Of a stretch of DNA of 64,000 nt, positions 26,215 to 33,754 are shown piece after piece (positions within the stretch are counted from its first letter, which is position 1; every line of letters begins with the position of its first letter). Location: assembly GCF_016924655.1 (NCBI RefSeq), contig NZ_JAFFJU010000001.1, positions 310,001-374,000 on the forward strand, given 5' to 3'. A program made the position numbers and the translations under genes. The DNA is from Sphingomonas arenae. Its GTDB lineage: Bacteria; Pseudomonadota; Alphaproteobacteria; Sphingomonadales; Sphingomonadaceae. The notes beneath the pieces were generated by a model. That model ran no database searches. It was not told the DNA's origin and saw only the letters and a list, made by a program, of their open reading frames with translations.

Positions 26215-26228
26215 TACAAGCTGTTGTA
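26215..26228. promoter_or_regulatory. Inverted repeat upstream of nrdJ
   Basis: TACAAGCTGTTGTA: perfect 5-bp arms with a 4-bp spacer, about 40 bases upstream of the nrdJ start. It does not match the NrdR box consensus closely. It may be a regulator site in the nrdJ promoter or chance. Confidence 0.3.
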
Positions 26229-26280
26229 AGTTGATCCTGATCATCGCGCCGCTGGAAAGCATCGATTCGCCCACAGCTAA

Positions 26281-27495
26281 TCAGCGTGTCTCCCCGGCGC
26301 GCGGGCCGAACAGAATGGGGCCGTAGCTGAGCAGGAACAGGCCGAACGCCGCGATCCACAAGAGGGCGCTGCCGCGCATCAATTCCGTGTAGCGCTCGAT
26401 CAGCAGCGGGGCCGCGACGCGTGTCACAGCGCCCAGCGTGATCAGCACATAGATCGCCTGCGTCGCCCCGTTCGCCTTCAACTCCCGTCCCGTGTGGCCG
26501 AGCGTTGCGCGGGTCATCACGGCCAGGATCATGCCCGCCATGGCTCCGGCAGTCAGGGCGTGGACGGCGGCAGACTGCACGATGGCGGGGTCGAGGATGC
26601 TGGCACCGAGCATCCCCAGTCCGATGGGAACCCACAGGAAGGCGACGTGAAGCATCAGCACCAGCGGGTCGGCCGTGGTGCGATGGCCTTTCCAGCGCAG
26701 CAACCGAACGAGCTGCAGCGCACCCGCGGCGAGAAGCATGGTCGCGGTCAGGGGATGGCTGGGGAAGAGCACCCAGGCGAGCGCCGCAGCGAAGGTGATC
26801 CCGACGCAGGCCAGGTCAAACGGGCCGGGCTGCGTGGGCAGACTGTCCTTCACGCCCCGCTTCGCGAGCCAGTTGCGCGTGAAGCTTGGCACGATCCGGC
26901 CCCCGATGAGGCTGATGAGCACGGTGATCATGCCCACGGCCAGCCTGACCCCGGCCGTGGTGTCCTGAACCAGGCCGGCCATGCCCGCATGATCGAGCGC
27001 GCTAGCGAGGGCGAGGAGGAGGACGATGCCGACCACCGGAATGTTGCGGTTCCGAGCGGCGATGACCTCCTGTCCGGCAATGAAGGCGAGCGCCAGGAGG
27101 AAGCCGACGTCGAGCACCGCGGCGAAGGCCAGTCCGACCTCGCCCGAGAAGAAGACCGCCAGGCGCGCCGCAAGCCACAGTCCGGCGAAGGCTGCGAGCG
27201 GCGGGCCGGCGATGGGCAGGCGGCCGGTCCAGTTCGGGATGGCGGTGAGCAGGAAGCCCGCGATCACCGCTCCGACGAAGCCGAACAGCATCTCGTGCCG
27301 GTGCCACGCGAGCGGGTCCATGGCGGTCGGCAGTTGCACCGTCCCCGAGAGGCTGAGCAACCATGCGACGAGCGCCAGCAGCGCCCAGGCGGGGCCTGCG
27401 AAGAAGAAGGGGCGGAAACCGCCACGCAGGAAGGGCGGCGCATTTGCCATCCGCCTCCGGCGCAGGTCGAGCATCTGTTCACCACGGGTCAGCAT
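26281..27495 (-). CDS. nnrS: NnrS family haem-copper membrane protein
   Basis: A 404-residue protein with about twelve membrane helices. The family hallmarks are present near the N-terminus: LRGGFRPFFFAGPAWALLAL, then DPLAWHRHEMLFGFVGAVIA and GFLLTAIPNWTGRLP, including the conserved His pair. Further conserved His residues sit at ALDHAGMAG and VHALTAGAMAGMILAVMTRA. NnrS proteins protect cells from nitric oxide stress, apparently by limiting iron-nitrosyl complexes. It lies 52 bases downstream of the cytochrome bd/DUF2474 genes on the same strand, so co-expression with a NO-tolerant oxidase is likely. The start may instead be at 27450 (MANAPPFLRGG), preceded by GGAGG. Confidence 0.92.
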   Translation of the reverse strand: MLTRGEQMLDLRRRRMANAPPFLRGGFRPFFFAGPAWALLALVAWLLSLSGTVQLPTAMDPLAWHRHEMLFGFVGAVIAGFLLTAIPNWTGRLPIAGPPLAAFAGLWLAARLAVFFSGEVGLAFAAVLDVGFLLALAFIAGQEVIAARNRNIPVVGIVLLLALASALDHAGMAGLVQDTTAGVRLAVGMITVLISLIGGRIVPSFTRNWLAKRGVKDSLPTQPGPFDLACVGITFAAALAWVLFPSHPLTATMLLAAGALQLVRLLRWKGHRTTADPLVLMLHVAFLWVPIGLGMLGASILDPAIVQSAAVHALTAGAMAGMILAVMTRATLGHTGRELKANGATQAIYVLITLGAVTRVAAPLLIERYTELMRGSALLWIAAFGLFLLSYGPILFGPRAGETR

Positions 27496-27547
27496 GGCCC
27501 GCGAATGCGCTCGGCACAGAGGCGCAGCTATGCGGAATAGTGCGTAG

Positions 27548-27667
27548 TCAGGTGAGCCAGGAGCGGATCACGAACGCAACCGCGCCGAGCACGGCGACGC
27601 TGGCGGCCCAGATGAGCACCAGCCAGCCGAGCTTCTTCCACCATGGGCCGGGACCATCGCCGTCCAT
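27548..27667 (-). CDS. DUF2474-type small cytochrome bd accessory protein
   Basis: A 39-residue protein, too short for usual gene callers: MDGDGPGPWWKKLGWLVLIW followed by AASVAVLGAVAFVIRSWLT. It has one membrane helix preceded by the WKKLGWLVLIWAAS motif typical of DUF2474 proteins, which accompany CIO-type cytochrome bd operons much as CydX accompanies CydAB in enterobacteria. Its ATG shares one base with the cydB stop (TGATG), indicating coupling. Expected role: third subunit that stabilises the oxidase in the inner membrane. Confidence 0.88.
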   Translation of the reverse strand: MDGDGPGPWWKKLGWLVLIWAASVAVLGAVAFVIRSWLT

Positions 27668-28674
27668 CAATGGTAGCCCTCGGAACCGACCTTCCCGCGG
27701 AACACCCAGTAGGCCCAGGCGGTGTAGGCGAGGATCACCGGCATGATGATTGCGACGCCGACCAGCATGAAGACCTGGCTGCGCTCCGGAGCGGCGGCGT
27801 CCCAGATGGTGATGCTGTCCGGAATCACGAACGGCCACATGCTGATGCCGAGACCGATCATGCCGAGCACGAATAGGCCGAGCGAAAGCAGGAATGGCCG
27901 GTAGCGCCGGCGCTTCGCGATGCTGCGGAAGAGCGCGAAGAACAGGATGCCGGTCAGCAGCGGGACCTGGCTGGTGAACAGGATGTTGGGCCAGTCGAAC
28001 CAGCGCTCCCAATATTGCCGGGCGAGCAGCGGGGTGGCCAGGCTCACCGCGAGCATGAGGACCGCCGTGCCGATCCCCGCCTTCACGGCAAGGCGATAGG
28101 CATGCTCCTCTGCCCGGCCGGTTACCTTCATCGCCAGGAACGCAGCGCCCAGGAGGGCGTACCCGACGACCACGCCGACGCCGGTCAGCAGCGAATAGGG
28201 AGACAGCCAGTCGAGCCAGCCGCCGGCATAGTTGCGGCCCTCGATCGCGATGCCCTGCAGCAGCGCGCCAAGGATCATGCCCTGCGACAGGGCCGCGACC
28301 AGCGAGCCGACGAAGAAGGCGAAGTCCCAGAAGCGCTCGTGCCGCGGGTCACGCCAGCGGAACTCAAAGGCGACGCCGCGGAAGACGAGGCCCAGCAGCA
28401 TGGCGATGATCAGCGGGTAGGTCGCCGGGAGGATGATCGCGTAGGCCAGCGGAAAGGCCGCGAAGAGGCCCCCTCCTCCGAGCACCAGCCAGGTCTCGTT
28501 GCCGTCCCAGACCGGAGCCACCGCGTTCATCGCCTGGCTTCGCTCCTCCCCTGGCTGGAAGGTCGGGAAGAGGATCCCGATGCCAAGGTCGAACCCGTCC
28601 ATGACGACGTACATCAGCACCGCGAAGGCGATGATGAACGCCCAGATGGTGGTCAGATCGAAGTTCACCGCCAT
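27667..28674 (-). CDS. cydB: Cytochrome d ubiquinol oxidase subunit II
   Basis: A 335-residue polytopic membrane protein, the haem-free partner of CydA. It opens with MAVNFDLTTIWAFIIAFAVL and the near-invariant VMDGFDLGIGILFP, followed by WDGNETWLVLGGGGLFAAFP, all CydB signatures. Length fits the CioB class. It starts 4 bases after the cydA stop and its own stop overlaps the DUF2474 start, so the three genes form a tight operon. Confidence 0.96.
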   Translation of the reverse strand: MAVNFDLTTIWAFIIAFAVLMYVVMDGFDLGIGILFPTFQPGEERSQAMNAVAPVWDGNETWLVLGGGGLFAAFPLAYAIILPATYPLIIAMLLGLVFRGVAFEFRWRDPRHERFWDFAFFVGSLVAALSQGMILGALLQGIAIEGRNYAGGWLDWLSPYSLLTGVGVVVGYALLGAAFLAMKVTGRAEEHAYRLAVKAGIGTAVLMLAVSLATPLLARQYWERWFDWPNILFTSQVPLLTGILFFALFRSIAKRRRYRPFLLSLGLFVLGMIGLGISMWPFVIPDSITIWDAAAPERSQVFMLVGVAIIMPVILAYTAWAYWVFRGKVGSEGYH

Positions 28675-28678
28675 GAAG

Positions 28679-30124
28679 TTACTCCGCCGGGCTCGGGAAG
28701 GCTTCCCGGCCGCCTTGGGGATGCGGGTTCTGCGTCGGACCCGGCGTGATCCCGGCCGTGCGGATGGGCGCGGTCTCGTCCTCGCCGGGCTGCGTCTCGC
28801 CCGTGTGCGGCGGCTTGTGCATGAGCTTGAGGATGTACCAGGTGCCGATGCCGAAGACTGCGAAGTAGACGACGACGAACGCGGCCAATGAGGTGGCGAC
28901 AGCGGGAGCGGCCAGCGGGCTGACGCTGTCCACGGTGCGGAGCAGGCCGTAGACGGTGTAGGGCTGGCGGCCGACCTCGGTCGTGACCCAGCCGGCGATC
29001 ACCGCGACGAAGCCGGACGGCCCCATCAGCAGCGCCGCCCGGTGCAGCGCACGCCAGTCGTAGAGCCGCTTGCGCCACCGTGCGATGAGGCTCCACAGCC
29101 CGATACCGAGCATCAGGAAGCCGATGCCGACCATGATGCGGAAGGACCAGAACACGATCGGCACCGGCGGCTGCTGGTCGTCCGGCACGGTGTCGAGGCC
29201 GCGAACGGGTGCGTTCAGGTCGTGGTGGAGGATCAGGCTGGAGGCCTTGGGGATGCCGAACGCATAGTCGAGCCGCTGCTCCTTCTCGTTCGGAATGCCG
29301 AACAGGTAGAGCGGCGCGCCGTCCGGATAGCTGCGGTAATGGCCTTCCATCGCCATCACCTTGGCTGGCTGATGCTCCAGCGTGTTGAGGCCGTGCAGGT
29401 CGCCGACGAAGATCTGCACCGGGGCGACAAGGGCCGCCATCCACATTGCCATGGAGAACATCTTGCGGGCGTGGGGATTGGCCTTGTCCCGGAGCAGGTG
29501 CCAGGCGCCGACCGCTCCGACGACGAACGCCGTGGTCAGGTAAGCGGCGGTCACCGTGTGCACGAGCCGGTAGGGGAAGCTGGGATTGAAGATAATGTCG
29601 AGCCAGCTCGGGCCCGGCAGGAAGCGGCCGTCCGGCGACATGACGTGACCTGTCGGGGTCTGCATCCAGCTATTCACCGACAGGATCCAGAAGGCGCTGA
29701 TGAACGTGCCGAGCGCCACCATCAGCGTGGCGGCGAAGTGGAGCTTCTTGCCGACCTTGTTCATGCCGAACAGCATGACGCCCAGGAAGCCGGCCTCCAG
29801 GAAGAAGGCAGTCAGCACCTCGTAGGCCATCAATGGGCCGATCACCCCGCCGGCCTTGTCGGAGAAGACGGACCAGTTGGTGCCGAACTGGTAGGACATG
29901 ACGATGCCGCTGACGACGCCCATGGCAAAGGCAATCGCGAAGATCTTCAGCCAGTATTTGAACAGGTCGAGGTAGAGCGGCTTGCCCGTCTTCAGCCACA
30001 AGCCTTCGAGCACGGCGAGGTAGCTCGCCAAGCCGATCGAGAAGGCCGGGAAGATGAAGTGGAAACTGACGGTAAACGCAAACTGGATGCGCGCCAGCAC
30101 AATGGCCGTGGGATCCAGGTCCAT
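28679..30124 (-). CDS. cydA: Cytochrome bd ubiquinol oxidase subunit I, cyanide-insensitive (CIO) type
   Basis: A 481-residue quinol oxidase subunit carrying the haems. The ATG at 30124 (MDLDPTAIVLARIQFAFTVS) is chosen because conservation begins there; an upstream ATG would add ten unrelated residues. The conserved His of FHFIFPAFSIGLASYLAVLE, GVVSGIVMSYQFGTNWSVFS and the LTAFFLEAGFLGVMLFG helix are all present. The quinol-binding loop is of the short type (GDLHGLNTLEHQPAKVMAME), the pattern of CioA proteins rather than the long-loop enterobacterial form. CIO oxidases resist cyanide and NO. The promoter region is shared with a divergent Crp-type protein gene. Confidence 0.95.
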   Translation of the reverse strand: MDLDPTAIVLARIQFAFTVSFHFIFPAFSIGLASYLAVLEGLWLKTGKPLYLDLFKYWLKIFAIAFAMGVVSGIVMSYQFGTNWSVFSDKAGGVIGPLMAYEVLTAFFLEAGFLGVMLFGMNKVGKKLHFAATLMVALGTFISAFWILSVNSWMQTPTGHVMSPDGRFLPGPSWLDIIFNPSFPYRLVHTVTAAYLTTAFVVGAVGAWHLLRDKANPHARKMFSMAMWMAALVAPVQIFVGDLHGLNTLEHQPAKVMAMEGHYRSYPDGAPLYLFGIPNEKEQRLDYAFGIPKASSLILHHDLNAPVRGLDTVPDDQQPPVPIVFWSFRIMVGIGFLMLGIGLWSLIARWRKRLYDWRALHRAALLMGPSGFVAVIAGWVTTEVGRQPYTVYGLLRTVDSVSPLAAPAVATSLAAFVVVYFAVFGIGTWYILKLMHKPPHTGETQPGEDETAPIRTAGITPGPTQNPHPQGGREAFPSPAE

Positions 30125-30364
30125 GGTCGAGTTCTCCGCGTGTTTACAGTGCACCCGCGCTGTCCCCCAGAATGTAGGGTTTCGTGGAGCGGATCAAAGG
30201 CTCGGGGAGCGCGAAAATCTCACATTTATGTCGCCGGAGAGCGTCTGAGACGAACAATCGCGTTAACACTTGTAAGCGCAAGGAACGAAGCTTTTCTCCG
30301 GTCATTGGAGTGACGTGCTTAACCGTTCCTTTTCCGCAGGTTGCCAGTGACTTCTCGAGTGGAA

Positions 30365-30859
30365 ATGCCGGAGCTTCCGCCCTGGCTTGCGGCATTGCCG
30401 CTTCTGTTCGCCGCCCGGTCCGCCAACGACGATGATTACCACGTCAATGCCGCACTTGCCGCCGCGTCGGCGGCGCTGGAGGCGGACGTCGAGCGACGGG
30501 ACAGCCGGTCGCGCATCTCGTTCCTGCTCGCCGAGCTTGCGGCACAGCACGGGCGACGCACGGGCGAGAAGTCCGCGCCGATCCCGGTCAGTCTCACCCA
30601 GCTGGCGCGCGCCGCGGCGATCAACCTGACGCGAGTGAAGCGCATCCTGGGCTTTCTCACCTTGTCGCAGGTGGTCGAGGTGAAGCCCCGGGCCATCCGC
30701 GTGCTCGACTGGGAACGGCTGTGCAAGCTGGGCCAGTATGACCGGCGGTGGGCCGGTCTGGCAGAGGAGGCAGAGGAAGGCGCCGAGCCCCTACCCGCAC
30801 CCACTCCCCTGCCCGCTTCGCCAATCACTCTCGCCGGGGAGCCGGCAAGCTTCGTCTAG
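30365..30859 (+). CDS. Crp/Fnr-type DNA-binding protein lacking the sensor domain
   Basis: A protein of about 164 residues with the C-helix and winged helix-turn-helix of the Crp/Fnr family: ADVERRDSRSRISFLLAELA, then VSLTQLARAAAINLTRVKRI and VEVKPRAIRVLDWERLCKLG. The cyclic-nucleotide or FeS-binding N-terminal domain is missing; only about 25 residues precede the C-helix, and no Cys cluster is present. It is divergent from cydAB-DUF2474-nnrS and probably regulates that operon. Starts at ATG 30365 or TTG 30341. Its 3' end overlaps the convergent M42 peptidase gene by 4 bases. The tail is Pro/Glu-rich. Confidence 0.75.
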   Translation: MPELPPWLAALPLLFAARSANDDDYHVNAALAAASAALEADVERRDSRSRISFLLAELAAQHGRRTGEKSAPIPVSLTQLARAAAINLTRVKRILGFLTLSQVVEVKPRAIRVLDWERLCKLGQYDRRWAGLAEEAEEGAEPLPAPTPLPASPITLAGEPASFV

Positions 30860-32001
30860 GACAGGAACGGGTCGTCCGTGCTCTGCGGCGCGCGTTCCAT
30901 CGGCTGGTCGGTGAAGCCCTCCAGCGTCGCCAGCTCTTCGACGTCGCGCTCGATCTCGACCGGACTGGTCGCATAGGCGCAGATCAGTTCGGCAACCGAT
31001 TTCAGCGCGTGGATATGGATGCGCTCGTAGCTGTGGCTCGCATCCACGCCGAAGGTGATCAGCGCGGTGCGAACGTCGGCCCCACCCTCCAGCGCCGAGG
31101 CGCTGTCCGAGCGGTAATAGCGGAACACGTCCCGCTGGAAGGGAATGCCTTCCGATTCGCACATGCGGATGAGCTTGCGGGTGAGGTGATATTCGAACGG
31201 TCCGACCTGGTCGGCCATCGCGATGGTGACGCCGGTCTCCCGGCTGTTCTGGCCCGGAGCCGTGGTGCCGTTGTCCACCGAGACCATGGAGACGACATGC
31301 TCCAGCAGCACGGCGGACGCGCCGGAGCCGACCTCCTCCGTGATCGTGAAGATGAAGTGGATATCGACCGGCGTGACCGCCTGCCCGGCGATCATCGCCT
31401 GCATGGCGGCGAGCATGGCGGCGCAGCCCGCCTTGTCGTCGAGGTGGCGTGAAACGATGTAGCCGTTGTCGAGGAACTCGGTGCCGGGATCGATCGCCAC
31501 ATGGTCGCCGATGTGGATGCCGAGCGCCTCGGTGCTTTCGCGGTCGTGGCAGTCGGCGTCGATCCGCACCTCGACATTGGCCCAGCTGACCGGCTGGGTG
31601 TCGATCTCCTCGTTGAAGGTGTGACCGGACGCCTTGAGCGGCAGGATGGTGCCGCGGAACGAGCCCGATTCCGTGAAGATGGTGCAGCGCGTGGTTTCCG
31701 CGGAGCGCGACGACCAAGTGCCGATGGGGACAAGCTCCAGCCGCCCGTTGTCCTTGATCATCTTGACGGTCGCACCGAGCGTATCGAGGTGTCCCACGAC
31801 CGCGCGCGCCCCGTCGACTTCGCGCCCCCGGTACAAGGCCAGGATCGCACCGCGCCGGGTCACCGAATAGCGGATGCCGAGCCGCTGCAACTCCTCGCAG
31901 ACGTAGCGGACGACGGAGTCGGTGTACCCCGTGGGACTGGGGATCGCGAGCATCCGCTCGAGCACGTTCGAGAGGTAGTGGAGATCAATCGTCGCGGGCA
32001 T
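30856..32001 (-). CDS. M42-family peptidase of the NAGGN osmolyte system
   Basis: A 381-residue M42 (glutamyl aminopeptidase/endoglucanase-like) metallopeptidase. Metal ligands are visible at VVGHLDTLGA (His/Asp), the SRHLDDKAG bridging Asp, ITEEVGSGAS (catalytic Glu pair), SVDNGT and the late His in SYERIHIHAL. It is the third gene of the asnO-ngg operon; its start overlaps the ngg end by 17 bases. A peptidase of this class regularly accompanies NAGGN synthesis genes, presumably trimming or recycling the dipeptide, although its exact substrate is not established. Confidence 0.9.
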   Translation of the reverse strand: MPATIDLHYLSNVLERMLAIPSPTGYTDSVVRYVCEELQRLGIRYSVTRRGAILALYRGREVDGARAVVGHLDTLGATVKMIKDNGRLELVPIGTWSSRSAETTRCTIFTESGSFRGTILPLKASGHTFNEEIDTQPVSWANVEVRIDADCHDRESTEALGIHIGDHVAIDPGTEFLDNGYIVSRHLDDKAGCAAMLAAMQAMIAGQAVTPVDIHFIFTITEEVGSGASAVLLEHVVSMVSVDNGTTAPGQNSRETGVTIAMADQVGPFEYHLTRKLIRMCESEGIPFQRDVFRYYRSDSASALEGGADVRTALITFGVDASHSYERIHIHALKSVAELICAYATSPVEIERDVEELATLEGFTDQPMERAPQSTDDPFLS

Positions 32002-33754
32002 TGGCTCTCCGGCGTCGCCCTGCTGGAGCGGGCATGCTCAAGGGGAAGAGCAGGTCGATAAAGCGCTCCGCCGTGGGCTGAGGCTCATGGTTGGCGAGGC
32101 CGGGGCGTTCGTTGGCCTCGATGAAGACATAATCCGGCTCGGCGGGATTGCGGACCACGAAGTCCACCCCGACCACGGGAATGTCGATGGCGCGAGCAAC
32201 GGCGATTGCGCCCTCCACCAATCGCGGGTGCACGAGCGAGGTCACGTCGTGGATCGTGCCGCCCGTATGGAGATTGGCGGCCTTGCGGACCGGGAAGGCG
32301 TGCCCCTTGGGCGGCACCTCTTCCAGCGTGTAGCCGGCCTGCCGCACGCAACGCTCCGTCTCCTGATCCAGGGGGATCCGCGACTCTCCGCCGGTGGCGG
32401 CGGCACGGCGGCGGGACTGGCGCTCGATGAGTTGCCGGACCGTGTGGCGCCCGTCGCCAACGATGGTTGCCGGCCGGCGCACGGCCGCTGCTACCAGCTT
32501 GAAGCCGATGACGATCAGCCGCAGGTCCTCACCCTGGTGGAAGCTCTCGACCAGGACCCGGTCGCTGTGCTGCCGCGCGACGCCGATGGCGCGCTCCACA
32601 TCCTCGAAGGTATCGAGATCGACGGCAACGCCCCTGCCCTGCTCACCGCGTGCGGGCTTCACGACCAGCGAGCCATGCTTCTCCAGCATGGCACGGACGG
32701 CGTCCATGTCCTCGGCCTCGACCTCCTCCGGCACTTGCACGCCGGCGGCCTGCACGAGGCGCCGGGTCACGGCCTTGTCGTCGCAGATGGACAGGGCAAC
32801 GGCCGTGGTCAGGTCGGACAGTGATTCCCTGCACCGGATGCGGCGCCCGCCGAAGGTCAGCTCGAACAGCCCGCCGGCGGCGTCGATCACATCCACGCCT
32901 ATGCCGCGCCGCCTCGCCTCGTTGATGATGATGCGCGCATAGGGATTCATGCCCTGCGCGGGGTCGGGACCGGAGAAGAGCCGCTCGTTGATCATGTTGC
33001 GGCGCTTCACGGCGAACACCGGAAGGCGCTGGAAGCCGAGCTTCTCGTAGAGTGCGATCGCGCCTTCGTTGTTGTGGAGAACGGACAGGTCCATGTAGCC
33101 GGCCCCGCGCGTCTGGTAATGCTCGGCCAGCCAGCGGATCAGCGCCTCGCCGACGCCGGCATGCGGCGTCTGCGGGTCCACCGCAAGGGTCCACAGCGAT
33201 GACCCTTGTTCGGGATCGTCGAACGCCTCGCCGTGGTCTATTCCCGTCACAGTGCCGATGACCGCGCCGGTCTCTTCATCCTCGGCGACATAGTAAGTGA
33301 TGAGCCGATTGTCGGGGCTGAGCTGCTGGCTGAAGAACTCCGGCCGGACCTCGATCATGCGGTGGAGCGCGTAGAGGCGGTTGACCGCGTCGGAGTCCGT
33401 ATCGGGAACCATGCGGCGGACCAGGAAGCCGGTTGGACGACGGTCCGAGGGACGGTAGGTCGCGAGCTGCAGCCGATAGGTATGCGAGGGGTCCAGGAAC
33501 AGCTCGGCCGGAGCAGCGGCGAGGACCACGTGCGGGTCCGTCACGTACATGGCGATGTCGCGCTGCTCCGCGCCTTCCGCGCGAAGCTCGTTCAGCAGAT
33601 CGCCGGCATTGGTGAAGGTCTGCGCAAAGAGGACGCGACCCCAGCCGACGTCGACGACCGCATTGGGGGAAGGCTGAGGAGCGGTCGGGTTCAGGAGAAA
33701 GGGGAAGAGCCCCGGGGCCCGGCTCGCCCGTCCCCGCAGTCGGCTGAGCGGCAT
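31985..33754 (-). CDS. ngg: N-acetylglutaminylglutamine synthetase (GNAT + ATP-grasp)
   Basis: A 589-residue bifunctional enzyme of osmolyte synthesis. The start at 33754 overlaps the asnO stop (TGATG). About residues 85-270 form a GNAT acetyltransferase (YVAEDEETGAVIGTVTGIDH; SLWTLAVDPQTPHAGVGEAL; YEKLGFQRL). About 290-570 form an ATP-grasp ligase (DDKAVTRRLVQAAGVQVPEE; LVVKPARGEQGRGV; VDFVVRNPAEPDYVFIEANE with metal-binding Glu/Asn). Together they would acetylate glutamine and ligate a second residue, giving N-acetylglutaminylglutamine, which asnO then amidates to NAGGN, a compatible solute. Confidence 0.93.
   Translation of the reverse strand: MPLSRLRGRASRAPGLFPFLLNPTAPQPSPNAVVDVGWGRVLFAQTFTNAGDLLNELRAEGAEQRDIAMYVTDPHVVLAAAPAELFLDPSHTYRLQLATYRPSDRRPTGFLVRRMVPDTDSDAVNRLYALHRMIEVRPEFFSQQLSPDNRLITYYVAEDEETGAVIGTVTGIDHGEAFDDPEQGSSLWTLAVDPQTPHAGVGEALIRWLAEHYQTRGAGYMDLSVLHNNEGAIALYEKLGFQRLPVFAVKRRNMINERLFSGPDPAQGMNPYARIIINEARRRGIGVDVIDAAGGLFELTFGGRRIRCRESLSDLTTAVALSICDDKAVTRRLVQAAGVQVPEEVEAEDMDAVRAMLEKHGSLVVKPARGEQGRGVAVDLDTFEDVERAIGVARQHSDRVLVESFHQGEDLRLIVIGFKLVAAAVRRPATIVGDGRHTVRQLIERQSRRRAAATGGESRIPLDQETERCVRQAGYTLEEVPPKGHAFPVRKAANLHTGGTIHDVTSLVHPRLVEGAIAVARAIDIPVVGVDFVVRNPAEPDYVFIEANERPGLANHEPQPTAERFIDLLFPLSMPAPAGRRRRANARDD

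Noticed and set aside
26175-26280. Cobalamin riboswitch upstream of nrdJ
   Set aside because: The gap to the next gene is about 100 bases, too short for a B12 riboswitch, and no B12-box was seen.
30125-30364. FNR/Anr box between cydA and the Crp-type gene
   Set aside because: No TTGAT-N4-ATCAA-like palindrome was found by eye; only single half-site-like words occur.
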